A stretch of 8,430 nt of DNA from Roseiarcus sp050015935 (GTDB lineage Bacteria; Pseudomonadota; Alphaproteobacteria; Rhizobiales; Beijerinckiaceae), in assembly GCA_050015935.1 (NCBI GenBank), contig JBEKAL010000176.1:1-8430 (forward strand), in the 5' to 3' direction. The notes under the pieces are model-generated. The model was not told where the DNA came from, ran no database searches, and worked only from the letters and a program-made list of their open reading frames with translations. The stretch's first letter is position 1, and each line of letters begins with the position of its first letter. Shown in pieces: positions 1 through 5,294 of this stretch. The position numbers and the translations under genes are program-made.

Positions 1-119
1 GCAAACGCCGGACGCATTCGTTGTTCCCTCAGGGTTGTCTGCTCTACGACCTCGTTCCCACCATGCCAGAGCACAGGCCGCATCCCCTCGTGGTCCGTTA
101 TAACGAACTGTTGACGCAA
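1..119 (-). CDS. Possible N-terminus of an unknown protein, truncated by the window edge
   Basis: The minus-strand frame is open from base 227 to the left edge and gives a protein-like sequence (FVITDHEGMRPVLWHGGNEV is part of it). I chose the TTG at 117-119 because a good Shine-Dalgarno (GAAGAGG, 125-131) lies 5 bases upstream of it. The ATG at 81-83 has only a GAGGGG abutting it and is the alternative. If real, the gene diverges from the 207-residue gene to its right and leaves the window after about 40 residues. I do not recognise the family. The frame could be a chance opening, and an even more upstream start would overlap the rightward gene. Confidence 0.3.
   Translation of the reverse strand, partial: MRQQFVITDHEGMRPVLWHGGNEVVEQTTLREQRMRPAF
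93..108. promoter_or_regulatory. 16-bp near-perfect inverted repeat, possible operator
   Basis: GTCCGTTATAACGAAC pairs with itself at 7 of 8 positions, the mismatch being at the third base of each arm. It lies in the short region between two putative divergent starts (near 119 or 83 leftward and 148 or 157 rightward), where a dimeric repressor site would be expected. If the leftward gene starts at 119, the repeat falls inside its first codons, which weakens the operator reading. No regulator gene is visible beside it. Confidence 0.25.
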
Positions 120-147
120 AATACCCTCTTCACTCAAACCTTCGGCC

Positions 148-771
148 TTGTATGAAATGAGGGGACGGCAGAGATTCCGTGTTGCACCGCAGGTTGTCTC
201 GCCAAAGTTCAACGAAATTGAACCCAATCAAATCGTCAAGCGGCCGACGATAGATCGTGTGTTCCAAGATGCGGAGTTCTCATCATACATTATGCGCCTC
301 TTCGCGTTCACGGGTCTTCTCAATTGGCCGGGCGTCCAGGGCGCGTGGACATTGGTGCTGTTTCCCAGTACCGGGCGCGGGCGATATTTCACGATCAATA
401 TCGGCCCACACGAAGTTGCATTTAGTACATTGCCGCAACGCGATTCTGGAAACCCAATCCACGAAATCGTGATGGATTGCCTGATATACGATTTTCCGGA
501 TGCGGCGGATTGGGTCGTCGCGCACAAAGGAGGAGCAAAAGACGACGCATATGTGATCGCGTTGCCCCGATCGGTTGAATTCTATTTTGAGGCGAGTTTC
601 GACGAGGCTTTGGAATTCTTACGATTGGAGGGCGTTAGAAGAGCGCTCATCGCTTACTGGGCGGAAGCGCTGATCGGCATTAAGGAACGAGGCGCGTCAA
701 GTGTCTTCGCACGCTTTCACAATTGGAACGCCCTCGCCGAGATTCGCGCAAGAGCGATTGGCGCCGTCTAA
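148..771 (+). CDS. Hypothetical protein, 207 aa
   Basis: I do not recognise this protein. The frame is open from base 115, so the start must be TTG 148 or ATG 157. Neither has a clear Shine-Dalgarno, so the start is uncertain. The first third is strand-like with aromatic and hydrophobic stretches (residues 48-95, containing LFAFTGLLNWPGVQGAW and YFTINIGPHEVAF). A short helical C-terminal region follows (about 150-207, with EALEFLRLEGVRRALIAYWA). No signal peptide or membrane helix is evident. A hand count over 421-480 gives about 47% GC, well below icd, which suggests horizontal acquisition. It converges on higA, with 36 bases between the two stop codons and no terminator hairpin there. It may belong to the same acquired segment as the toxin-antitoxin pair. 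Confidence 0.6.
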   Translation: MYEMRGRQRFRVAPQVVSPKFNEIEPNQIVKRPTIDRVFQDAEFSSYIMRLFAFTGLLNWPGVQGAWTLVLFPSTGRGRYFTINIGPHEVAFSTLPQRDSGNPIHEIVMDCLIYDFPDAADWVVAHKGGAKDDAYVIALPRSVEFYFEASFDEALEFLRLEGVRRALIAYWAEALIGIKERGASSVFARFHNWNALAEIRARAIGAV

Positions 772-807
772 CTCTTGACAGCTCGAATTCTGGTCGTTCT
801 CCTCGAC

Positions 808-1116
808 CTACGCCGCGCTCGTCAACGGCTTCGCGCGCGCGATGCGCTCGCGGTCGCGCGGCGCGTTCATCGTCTCCCACAAGTCGTTTCGACGTTGAAC
901 GTTCAGCCAAAACTCCGCGCCGTTGCCGAAAACTCGGGCAAGGATCAGCGCGGTACGCGCGGTCACCTTGCGACGGTTGTTGCAGAGTTCGTTGACGTGC
1001 TTGCGCGGCACGCCCATCGCGTCGGCCAAGGCGCCTTGCGACAAATTCATTGGCGCCAGGAACTCCTCGGCCAAGATCTCGCCGACCGTCGCCGGTTTGC
1101 GTTTCGTCGTCAGCAT
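808..1116 (-). CDS. higA: HigA-family antitoxin with XRE-type HTH
   Basis: This is the antitoxin of a type II toxin-antitoxin pair. Members of the family bind and neutralise the HigB mRNA interferase and repress their own promoter. The 102-residue protein has the family's usual length and landmarks. It begins MLTTKRKPATVGEILAEEFL, carries a helix-turn-helix at about residues 25-52 (LSQGALADAMGVPRKHVNEL), and then has the conserved TALILARVFGN and FWLNVQRRNDLW stretches. I prefer ATG 1114-1116 because GAGG lies 6 bases upstream. A GTG at 1126-1128, overlapping the toxin stop as GTGA, would add four residues. It is co-transcribed and translationally coupled with higB in the toxin-first order typical of higBA. 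Confidence 0.93.
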   Translation of the reverse strand: MLTTKRKPATVGEILAEEFLAPMNLSQGALADAMGVPRKHVNELCNNRRKVTARTALILARVFGNGAEFWLNVQRRNDLWETMNAPRDRERIARAKPLTSAA

Positions 1117-1124
1117 ATCGCGCC

Positions 1125-1421
1125 TCACTTATAGCCGTGGTCATCGATATAGACGCCCGTCGCCTCGCCGCGCGCGCCATTCCATGCGAACACGAGCCGC
1201 CACTGCTTGTTGACGCGGATCGAATGAAGACCGGCCAAGCCGCCGCGCAATCTCTCGAAGTGGTTGCTCGGCGGCGCTGGCAAATCTCCATCGCATGTCG
1301 AATCGTCGATCAGTTGCAACTTGCGAAACAGTCGACTTTCGAGGTCGGTCGGAATATTCCGCGAACGAATGTCGTCCGCGAAGAACGCCCGCAACCAATC
1401 GTCTCGAAAACTGACAATCAT
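1125..1421 (-). CDS. higB: HigB/RelE-family toxin
   Basis: This 98-residue protein belongs to the RelE/ParE superfamily, HigB branch. By family knowledge these are ribosome-dependent mRNA endonucleases. It shows the family's small alpha-beta layout. It starts MIVSFRDDWLRAFF, continues with a helix RLFRKLQLIDD (about 30-40), then the NHFERLRGGLAGLHSIRV segment (53-70). The signature strand pair NKQWRLVFAW (71-80) and a closing VYIDDHGYK follow. The ATG at 1419-1421 lacks a strong Shine-Dalgarno, as is common for a first gene with a short leader. The predicted start site is only about 20 bases upstream. The stop codon overlaps the alternative GTG of higA, so the two genes form one operon. No residue obviously essential to the fold is missing, so the toxin looks intact. 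Confidence 0.92.
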   Translation of the reverse strand: MIVSFRDDWLRAFFADDIRSRNIPTDLESRLFRKLQLIDDSTCDGDLPAPPSNHFERLRGGLAGLHSIRVNKQWRLVFAWNGARGEATGVYIDDHGYK

Positions 1422-1446
1422 TCAACAATCGCTCTGAAATTGCGTT

Positions 1447-1475
1447 ATTGTACCGCCCAACGGGTCACACGTCAA
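1447..1475 (-). promoter_or_regulatory. Sigma-70-type promoter for higBA
   Basis: On the minus strand TTGACG (1470-1475) is followed after exactly 17 bp by TACAAT (1447-1452). This is close to the housekeeping consensus. Transcription would begin near 1440, giving a leader of about 20 bases before higB ATG 1421. HigA-type antitoxins usually repress at or near such a promoter, but I see no perfect palindrome over it. Confidence 0.75.
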
Positions 1476-1494
1476 CGCCGTTACCGCCGCCGTT

Positions 1495-1710
1495 ATGCGT
1501 CTGCGCCGCACGCTCGACGAATTCATCATCGACGGCGTCGAGATCACCCTGCCGCTGTTCCGCGCCCCGGCGCTCAACGCCGAGACGCAAGACAACCGCC
1601 ACGACATTCATTGGTTGGAGCAATTCTTGAAGGACGAGTCCCCTGGCGCTCAAGGTAAGGGCCGGCCGGCTTCGCCTGGCGAGTTCAGGCGCCGCGCGTC
1701 GTCGGCCTAA
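1495..1710 (+). pseudogene. 3' fragment of accC (biotin carboxylase subunit of acetyl-CoA carboxylase)
   Basis: The reading frame encodes RLRRTLDEFIIDGVEITLPL followed by NRHDIHWLEQFLKDE. This matches the extreme C-terminus of AccC: E. coli has a comparable ALQELIIDGIKT segment and NIHYLE near its end. Only about 48 of roughly 450 residues are present, and the ATP-grasp and biotin-carboxylase catalytic parts are absent. After about base 1644 the frame continues into 22 residues unlike AccC before a TAA. Upstream, the frame is open only back to 1438 and shows no further AccC sequence, so homology stops near 1490. A functional accC should exist elsewhere because the enzyme is essential for fatty-acid synthesis. 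The fragment is a relic of duplication, insertion or rearrangement. It converges on and overlaps the pilZ stop by a few bases. Confidence 0.75.
1670..1692 (+). repeat. 23-bp imperfect repeat, copy 1
   Basis: Bases 1670-1692 match 5222-5244 at 21 of 23 positions, including a run of 15 identical bases (GGCGAGTTCAGGCGC). In this copy CGCCTG and CAGGCG can pair as a 6-bp stem around a 7-base loop. It lies at the 3' end of the accC fragment. Confidence 0.5.
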
Positions 1711-2000
1711 CGCTTGTTCGGCTTGGCGAGTTTGACGCCGACGGTGCTTCCCTTCCGCCAAACCACTTTCGCCTCGCCCAGCGCGTTCGCCGTGTCGACT
1801 TGCAAGTGGAACGAGTCCGGCAGTTCGGCCCCGTTCAAGGCCGTTACGCTGGCGCCCTCGTCGGAGACATCGACGATCACGCAATCGACGACCGGGGCAA
1901 TTCCTCCCGGATCGGCCCAAGCGCGCATGCGCGTCGCGCGGCGGCTCTTCAAGCGGCGATCGCGGTCCCTCAGAAACGGATTGTCGCCGAAGTCCTTCAC
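1707..2000 (-). CDS. Stand-alone PilZ-domain protein
   Basis: This 97-residue cytoplasmic protein consists almost entirely of a PilZ domain, which by family knowledge binds the second messenger cyclic di-GMP and relays it to partner proteins. Both binding motifs are visible. The RxxxR motif is RRATR at residues 20-24, and the (D/N)xSxxG motif is DVSDEGAS with D44, S46 and G49. The rest gives the expected beta-barrel strands (FHLQV, GEAKVVWRKGSTVGVKL). The start is GTG at 1998-2000, supported by GGAG at 2007-2010 six bases upstream. It follows the metal exporter on the same strand after a 65-base gap that holds a perfect palindrome. The target process (motility, polysaccharide or other) cannot be told from the context. 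Confidence 0.85.
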   Translation of the reverse strand: MKDFGDNPFLRDRDRRLKSRRATRMRAWADPGGIAPVVDCVIVDVSDEGASVTALNGAELPDSFHLQVDTANALGEAKVVWRKGSTVGVKLAKPNKR

Positions 2001-2013
2001 CTGCGTCTCCGCG

Positions 2014-2031
2014 CTGCCCCTCGAGGGGCAG
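2014..2031. promoter_or_regulatory. 18-bp perfect palindrome in the pilZ leader
   Basis: CTGCCCCTCGAGGGGCAG is perfectly self-complementary. In RNA it would form a 7-bp GC-rich stem with a TCGA loop. It lies between the dmeF stop and the pilZ start, three bases upstream of pilZ's GGAG. It could be a dimeric repressor site, an attenuating leader hairpin, or the transcription end of dmeF. No T-run follows on the minus strand, so it is not a standard intrinsic terminator. Confidence 0.5.
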
Positions 2032-2065
2032 ACCGTATCTTAAGTCCCGACCCGTTAACAATTGG

Positions 2066-3112
2066 TCACGACGTTGCTTCGCAAACGCCAGACCCGACCG
2101 AAGCCGGCGCGACGGATCGGGCGACGAGGCGTCGGGGCGCACGTTCCGCGGATCGGGGGCGGCGCGCGATCTCGATCGTCAAATGCGAGAAGCGCCTGAC
2201 CGCCATCGCCGTTTCGCGGTAGTGGCTCGCCTCGCGCTCGCTCGTCGTCTCGATCGAAAGGATGGCGCCGAGATGGCCGGGGCCGAGGCGCCAGAGGTGA
2301 AGGTCGACGAGGCGATCGCCGTCGCGCTCGATCGCGCGGCGCAGCGCCTCAGCGAGTTGGCGATCGGGGTTCATGTCGAGCAGCACAGCGCCGGTGTCCC
2401 GGATCAGGCCCGCCGACCAACTCGCGATCACCCCCGCCCCGGCGAGGCCGGCGACCGGGTCCATCCACAGCCAGCCGAAGCCGCGCGCCAGCAAGAGCCC
2501 GACGATGACGAAAATCGAGACCGCGGCGTCGGCCGTCACATGAAGGATCGCCGCGCGCATATTGTTGTCGCGGTAGAAGGAATCGCCCGCCCCCGCGTGG
2601 CCGTGGTGGTGGGCGTGACCACGTCCGCGCCCGTGGCCACGCTCATGCCCGCCGCGGCTGAGCAGCCATGCGCTCGAAGCGTTGACGGCGAGGCCGAGGA
2701 CGGCGATCGGGATCGCCTGGGCGAAAGCGATCGGCGTCGGCGCGAAGAATCGCCCGATCGATTCATAGGCGATGAGCGCGGCGATCATCGCCAGCACGAT
2801 CGCGCTGGCAAATCCCGCGAGATCGCCGAACTTGCCCGTGCCGAAGGTGAAGCGCGGATCGTCGGCGCGGCGGCGGGCATAGGCGTAGGCGAGCGCCGCG
2901 AGCAGCATCGCGCCGGCGTGGGTGCTCATGTGGAAGCCGTCGGCGATCAGCGCGATCGATCCGAACATCGCGCCGCCGCCGATCTCGGCGATCATCATGA
3001 AGCTGGTGAGCGCGATCACCGCCCAGACATTGCGCTCGCTGCGCTCGTGCGCCTCGCCCAGGAACAAATGGCTGTGACCGCCCGCGGGCGTCCCCGGTTT
3101 GGAATCGTCCAT
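2066..3112 (-). CDS. dmeF: CDF-family Co(II)/Ni(II) efflux transporter, DmeF-like
   Basis: This inner-membrane cation diffusion facilitator exports divalent metal, probably cobalt and nickel, in exchange for protons. The protein is 348 residues from ATG 3110-3112, which has GAGG six bases upstream. An in-frame ATG at 3124 lacks a Shine-Dalgarno and is less likely. After a His-containing N-terminus there are six apparent membrane helices. Metal-site residues appear as ADGFHMSTH (D58, H61, H65) in helix 2 and HVTAD (H191, D195) in helix 5. A His/Gly-rich loop at about 154-174 (HAHHHGH) precedes helix 5. The cytoplasmic C-terminal domain contains VDLHLWRLGPGHLGAI. DmeF signatures such as FTFGTGKFGDLAGFAS are present. 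The roughly 30-residue Arg/Ala-rich tail is longer than I expect. The usual DmeR/RcnR-type repressor gene is not adjacent, and pilZ follows downstream. Confidence 0.9.
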   Translation of the reverse strand: MDDSKPGTPAGGHSHLFLGEAHERSERNVWAVIALTSFMMIAEIGGGAMFGSIALIADGFHMSTHAGAMLLAALAYAYARRRADDPRFTFGTGKFGDLAGFASAIVLAMIAALIAYESIGRFFAPTPIAFAQAIPIAVLGLAVNASSAWLLSRGGHERGHGRGRGHAHHHGHAGAGDSFYRDNNMRAAILHVTADAAVSIFVIVGLLLARGFGWLWMDPVAGLAGAGVIASWSAGLIRDTGAVLLDMNPDRQLAEALRRAIERDGDRLVDLHLWRLGPGHLGAILSIETTSEREASHYRETAMAVRRFSHLTIEIARRPRSAERAPRRLVARSVAPASVGSGVCEATS

Positions 3113-3140
3113 GGTCGACCTCATGGGCGCCCCCGGAGGT

Positions 3141-3168
3141 AAGATAGCGCGCCGGCGCGCCGTTGCAA
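3141..3168 (-). promoter_or_regulatory. Putative dmeF promoter with an internal palindrome
   Basis: On the minus strand TTGCAA (3163-3168) precedes TATCTT (3141-3146) with a 16-bp spacer. Most of the spacer is the perfect 14-bp palindrome GCGCGCCGGCGCGC (3147-3160). Transcription would begin about 20 bases before ATG 3112. A palindrome between -35 and -10 is where a repressor would act, but GC-rich DNA can produce this by chance. Confidence 0.45.
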
Positions 3169-3299
3169 ATCTTCGGGATCGCCATGCCGCGCCGGACCGC
3201 CGGCCGCTCGCCGACGCTTTTCAGCCAGCGCCGAAATTGCGGCTTGCGCCCGACGAACTCGCCGAGCGCCGGCGCGAGATTGGTCGTCGCCGCGAGCGC
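3168..3299 (-). pseudogene. Remnant of a glutathione S-transferase C-terminus
   Basis: The minus-strand frame reads GRKPQFRRWLKSVGERPAVR followed by RGMAIPK. This has the RWL..V..RPAV.RG pattern typical of the end of the GST C-terminal helical domain. Only about 44 residues resemble the family. Further upstream the frame becomes antisense to the icd leader, and downstream it lacks a stop and runs on into dmeF DNA. The N-terminal thioredoxin-like domain with the glutathione site is therefore absent, and this is a decayed relic rather than a gene. It abuts the -35 region of dmeF. The identification rests on a short motif. Confidence 0.45.
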
Positions 3300-3334
3300 G
3301 AACGCGGCGCGGGGAATGGATCGAAAGCAGAGCT

Positions 3335-3362
3335 TTGACCGCCGCGGGGGCGATGCTATAGG
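3335..3362 (+). promoter_or_regulatory. Putative icd promoter
   Basis: TTGACC (3335-3340) is followed after 16 bp by TATAGG (3357-3362), resembling alphaproteobacterial housekeeping promoters. Transcription would begin near 3369, leaving a leader of about 40 bases before ATG 3409. Confidence 0.6.
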
Positions 3363-3408
3363 GGCGCCCGCTTCACCGCGCAACGCCGCAACGCTGGGAC
3401 GCCCGCCG

Positions 3409-4623
3409 ATGTCGAAGATCAAAGTGAGCCATCCGGTCGCAGAACTCGACGGCGACGAAATGACGCGAATCATCTGGCGGCTGATCCGCGAAAAGCTCAT
3501 CCACCCTTATCTCGACATCGACCTGCAATATTTCGACCTCGGCCTCGAGCATCGCGACGCCACCAACGACCAAGTCACGATCGACGCCGCCGAGGCGATC
3601 AAGGCCTGCGGCGTCGGCGTCAAATGCGCGACGATCACGCCCGACGAAGCGCGGGTGAAGGAGTTCCATCTCAAGCAAATGTGGAAGAGCCCGAACGGCA
3701 CGATCCGCAACATGCTCGGCGGCGTCATTTTCCGCGAGCCGATCGTCTGCCGAAACGTGCCGCGGCTGGTGCCCGGCTGGACCAAGCCGATCGTCATCGG
3801 CCGCCACGCCTTCGCCGACCAATACAAGGCCACCGACTTCCGCGTGCCGGGCAAGGGCCGCCTGACCATGCGCTTCGAAGGCGAGGACGGCGCGGTCATC
3901 GAAAGGGAAGTGTTCTCGTTCCCCGACGCCGGAATCGCCATGGGCATGTACAATCTCGACGAGTCGATCCGCGACTTCGCCCGCGCTTCGCTCAACTACG
4001 GCCTCACGCGCAAATATCCGGTCTATCTCTCGACCAAGAACACGATCCTCAAGACCTACGACGGGCGCTTCAAGGACCTGTTCCAGGAGGTCTACGACGC
4101 GGAGTTCAAGGCCAAGTTTCTCGCCGCGGGCATCGCCTACGAACATCGCCTGATCGACGACATGGTCGCTTCGGCGCTCAAGTGGTCGGGCGGCTACGTC
4201 TGGGCGTGCAAGAACTACGACGGCGACGTGCAGTCGGACACCATCGCGCAAGGCTATGGCTCGCTCGGCCTGATGACCAGCGTGCTGATGAGCCCGGACG
4301 GGCGAACGGTGGAGGCCGAAGCCGCGCACGGCACGGTGACCCGCCATTATCGCGAACACCAGAAGGGGAGGGAAACCTCGACCAATTCGATCGCCTCGAT
4401 CTTCGCCTGGACGCGCGGCCTTTCCCATCGCGCCAAGCTCGACGGCGCCGAGGCGCTGGCGCGCTTCGCCCAGACCCTGGAGCGCGTCTGCGTCGAAACC
4501 GTCGAAACCGGCTTCATGACCAAGGATCTCGCCCAGCTCATCGGCCCCGAGCAGAAATGGCTGTCGACGGAGGGCTTCCTCGACAAGGTCGACGAGAATC
4601 TGAAGGCGGCGATGGGGGCGTAG
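3409..4623 (+). CDS. icd: NADP-dependent isocitrate dehydrogenase
   Basis: This cytoplasmic TCA-cycle enzyme oxidatively decarboxylates isocitrate to 2-oxoglutarate and makes NADPH. The 404-residue length and sequence fit the homodimeric type shared by Rhizobiales and eukaryotes, not the E. coli type. Substrate residues are visible in SPNGTIRN (S94, N96, R100) and as R109, R132 and Y139, with the lysine at K210 in STKNT. Metal-binding aspartates are in LIDDM (250-251) and NYDGDVQSD (D273, D277). HGTVTRH (308-314) carries the Arg-His pair that reads the NADP 2'-phosphate. The start at ATG 3409 gives the family N-terminus MSKIKVSHPVAELDGDEMTR. The open frame extends upstream to 3163, but that part is not IDH. 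The Shine-Dalgarno is weak (GGGA, about 10 bases upstream). The gene is monocistronic, with its own promoter and a hairpin element after its stop. All catalytic residues appear intact. Confidence 0.97.
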   Translation: MSKIKVSHPVAELDGDEMTRIIWRLIREKLIHPYLDIDLQYFDLGLEHRDATNDQVTIDAAEAIKACGVGVKCATITPDEARVKEFHLKQMWKSPNGTIRNMLGGVIFREPIVCRNVPRLVPGWTKPIVIGRHAFADQYKATDFRVPGKGRLTMRFEGEDGAVIEREVFSFPDAGIAMGMYNLDESIRDFARASLNYGLTRKYPVYLSTKNTILKTYDGRFKDLFQEVYDAEFKAKFLAAGIAYEHRLIDDMVASALKWSGGYVWACKNYDGDVQSDTIAQGYGSLGLMTSVLMSPDGRTVEAEAAHGTVTRHYREHQKGRETSTNSIASIFAWTRGLSHRAKLDGAEALARFAQTLERVCVETVETGFMTKDLAQLIGPEQKWLSTEGFLDKVDENLKAAMGA

Positions 4624-4626
4624 GGC

Positions 4627-4684
4627 CGCCCCCTTCCCCCCTTGCGGGGGAAGGTGTCGCGGCGAAGCCGCGACGGATGGGGTG
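4627..4684. repeat. Two-hairpin intergenic element after icd (REP-like, possible terminator)
   Basis: The first hairpin pairs 4632-4640 with 4646-4654 (CCTTCCCCC/GGGGGAAGG, 9 bp, five-base loop). The second pairs 4656-4663 with 4667-4674 (GTCGCGGC/GCCGCGAC, 8 bp, GAA loop). A single base separates them, and the start of the element is three bases after the icd TAG. Similar GC-rich double hairpins recur between genes in many alphaproteobacteria, so a dispersed repeat is likely. There is no T-run, so any termination would not be of the classic intrinsic type. Confidence 0.6.
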
Positions 4685-4824
4685 GTCGAGCGCAGCGAGA
4701 CGGCTTCGACGAGAGCCGATCACTTTCCAACGCGCGGCGACGTGGCGGGAGGGAATCGGGCAATTGCGGAGCCGTCGCCGGATTCGGCCGACCGTGGTTG
4801 CGTCCCCATAGCATCAGGAATAGC

Positions 4825-4851
4825 CTGTCCCTCGGCCCGTCCGGGGGACAG
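4825..4851 (+). promoter_or_regulatory. Hairpin burying the ribosome binding site of the secreted-protein gene
   Basis: Bases 4825-4835 (CTGTCCCTCGG) pair with 4841-4851 (CCGGGGGACAG) as an 11-bp stem with one T-G wobble and a five-base loop CCCGT. The Shine-Dalgarno GGGGGA (4843-4848) sits wholly inside the 3' arm, and the stem ends four bases before ATG 4856. This geometry would hold translation down unless the stem opens. Confidence 0.5.
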
Positions 4852-4855
4852 TTTC

Positions 4856-5209
4856 ATGAAGCTCATCGCTCTGGGCGTGGCGACCATTGCCGCGGTCGCC
4901 GTGGGGTCGCCTGTTGCGGCCGCTTGCGCGACAAGCGACATCCACATCAAGAATTGGAATTGGCGTGTGGAGCACCGCTACGCAGTCACAGTTAGAGAAC
5001 TCACAAACGGATGCTCGGAGCCAACCGGGGTCCAGCTTCAATTGGTCTTCCGAGACGGGTCCGGCAATGCGATCGATGCGGACGAATTCTGGCCCGCAAG
5101 TTCGAACAACATAGCGCCCGGCGCGTCGTTTGTTTTCAAGTGGGTGAACGAATGGAACCCAACAGCCAAGAGCGCCACGGTGACTCCTATCTCGGTGCGG
5201 CAATGGTGA
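4856..5209 (+). CDS. Small secreted protein, possible FxLYD-like beta-sandwich
   Basis: This 117-residue exported protein has a clear signal peptide (MKLIALGVATIAAVAVGSPV followed by AAA) with cleavage probably just before C25. AAAC is a poor lipobox, so signal peptidase I is more likely than lipidation. The mature part of about 90 residues is strand-rich. It contains YAVTVRELTNGCSEPTGVQL, then QLVFRDGSGNAIDADEFWP, then NIAPGASFVFKW. This order (conserved-interaction strand, D..G turn, APG, F.F) resembles the bacterial FxLYD/Ig-like extracellular fold, which is an inference. Two cysteines could form a disulfide. ATG 4856 is chosen because of the signal peptide and GGGGGA seven bases upstream. 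The frame is open upstream to 4682, but that part is repeat-derived. Function is unknown. Confidence 0.7.
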   Translation: MKLIALGVATIAAVAVGSPVAAACATSDIHIKNWNWRVEHRYAVTVRELTNGCSEPTGVQLQLVFRDGSGNAIDADEFWPASSNNIAPGASFVFKWVNEWNPTAKSATVTPISVRQW

Positions 5210-5221
5210 TGACTGACAATT

Positions 5222-5244
5222 CTTTGCCCGGCGAGTTCAGGCGC
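5222..5244 (+). repeat. 23-bp imperfect repeat, copy 2
   Basis: This is the partner of 1670-1692, differing at two positions (5225 and 5229). It lies in the 85-base gap between the secreted-protein gene and the zinc-ribbon gene. The 6-bp stem of copy 1 is broken here. The rest of the gap shows nothing else recognisable. Confidence 0.5.
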
Positions 5245-5294
5245 GACCTCATTCGGCGCACGCGCCAACAACAACGCCCAGCAGGGGCACCGAG

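Noticed and set aside
772..807. Terminator between the convergent ends of the 207-residue gene and higA
   Set aside because: The 36 bases contain no stem-loop of useful length.
2183..3142. Long plus-strand frame (319 codons) opposite dmeF
   Set aside because: It is antisense to the clear transporter, with a composition typical of antisense GC-rich DNA.
3163..3408. Upstream extension of icd to the ATG at 3163
   Set aside because: The extra 82 residues are Arg-rich and unlike any IDH. ATG 3409 gives the family N-terminus and lies downstream of the promoter at 3335-3362.
3373..4428. Long minus-strand open frame (351 codons) opposite icd
   Set aside because: It is antisense to a fully recognisable isocitrate dehydrogenase. 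High GC and codon bias keep the opposite strand open.
3624..4811. Long plus-strand frame (395 codons) overlapping icd in another frame
   Set aside because: Its translation is Arg/Pro-rich and low in complexity, an out-of-frame shadow of icd.
4682..4855. Upstream extension of the secreted protein to 4682
   Set aside because: It would place 58 unrelated residues, partly from the hairpin element, before a perfect signal peptide.
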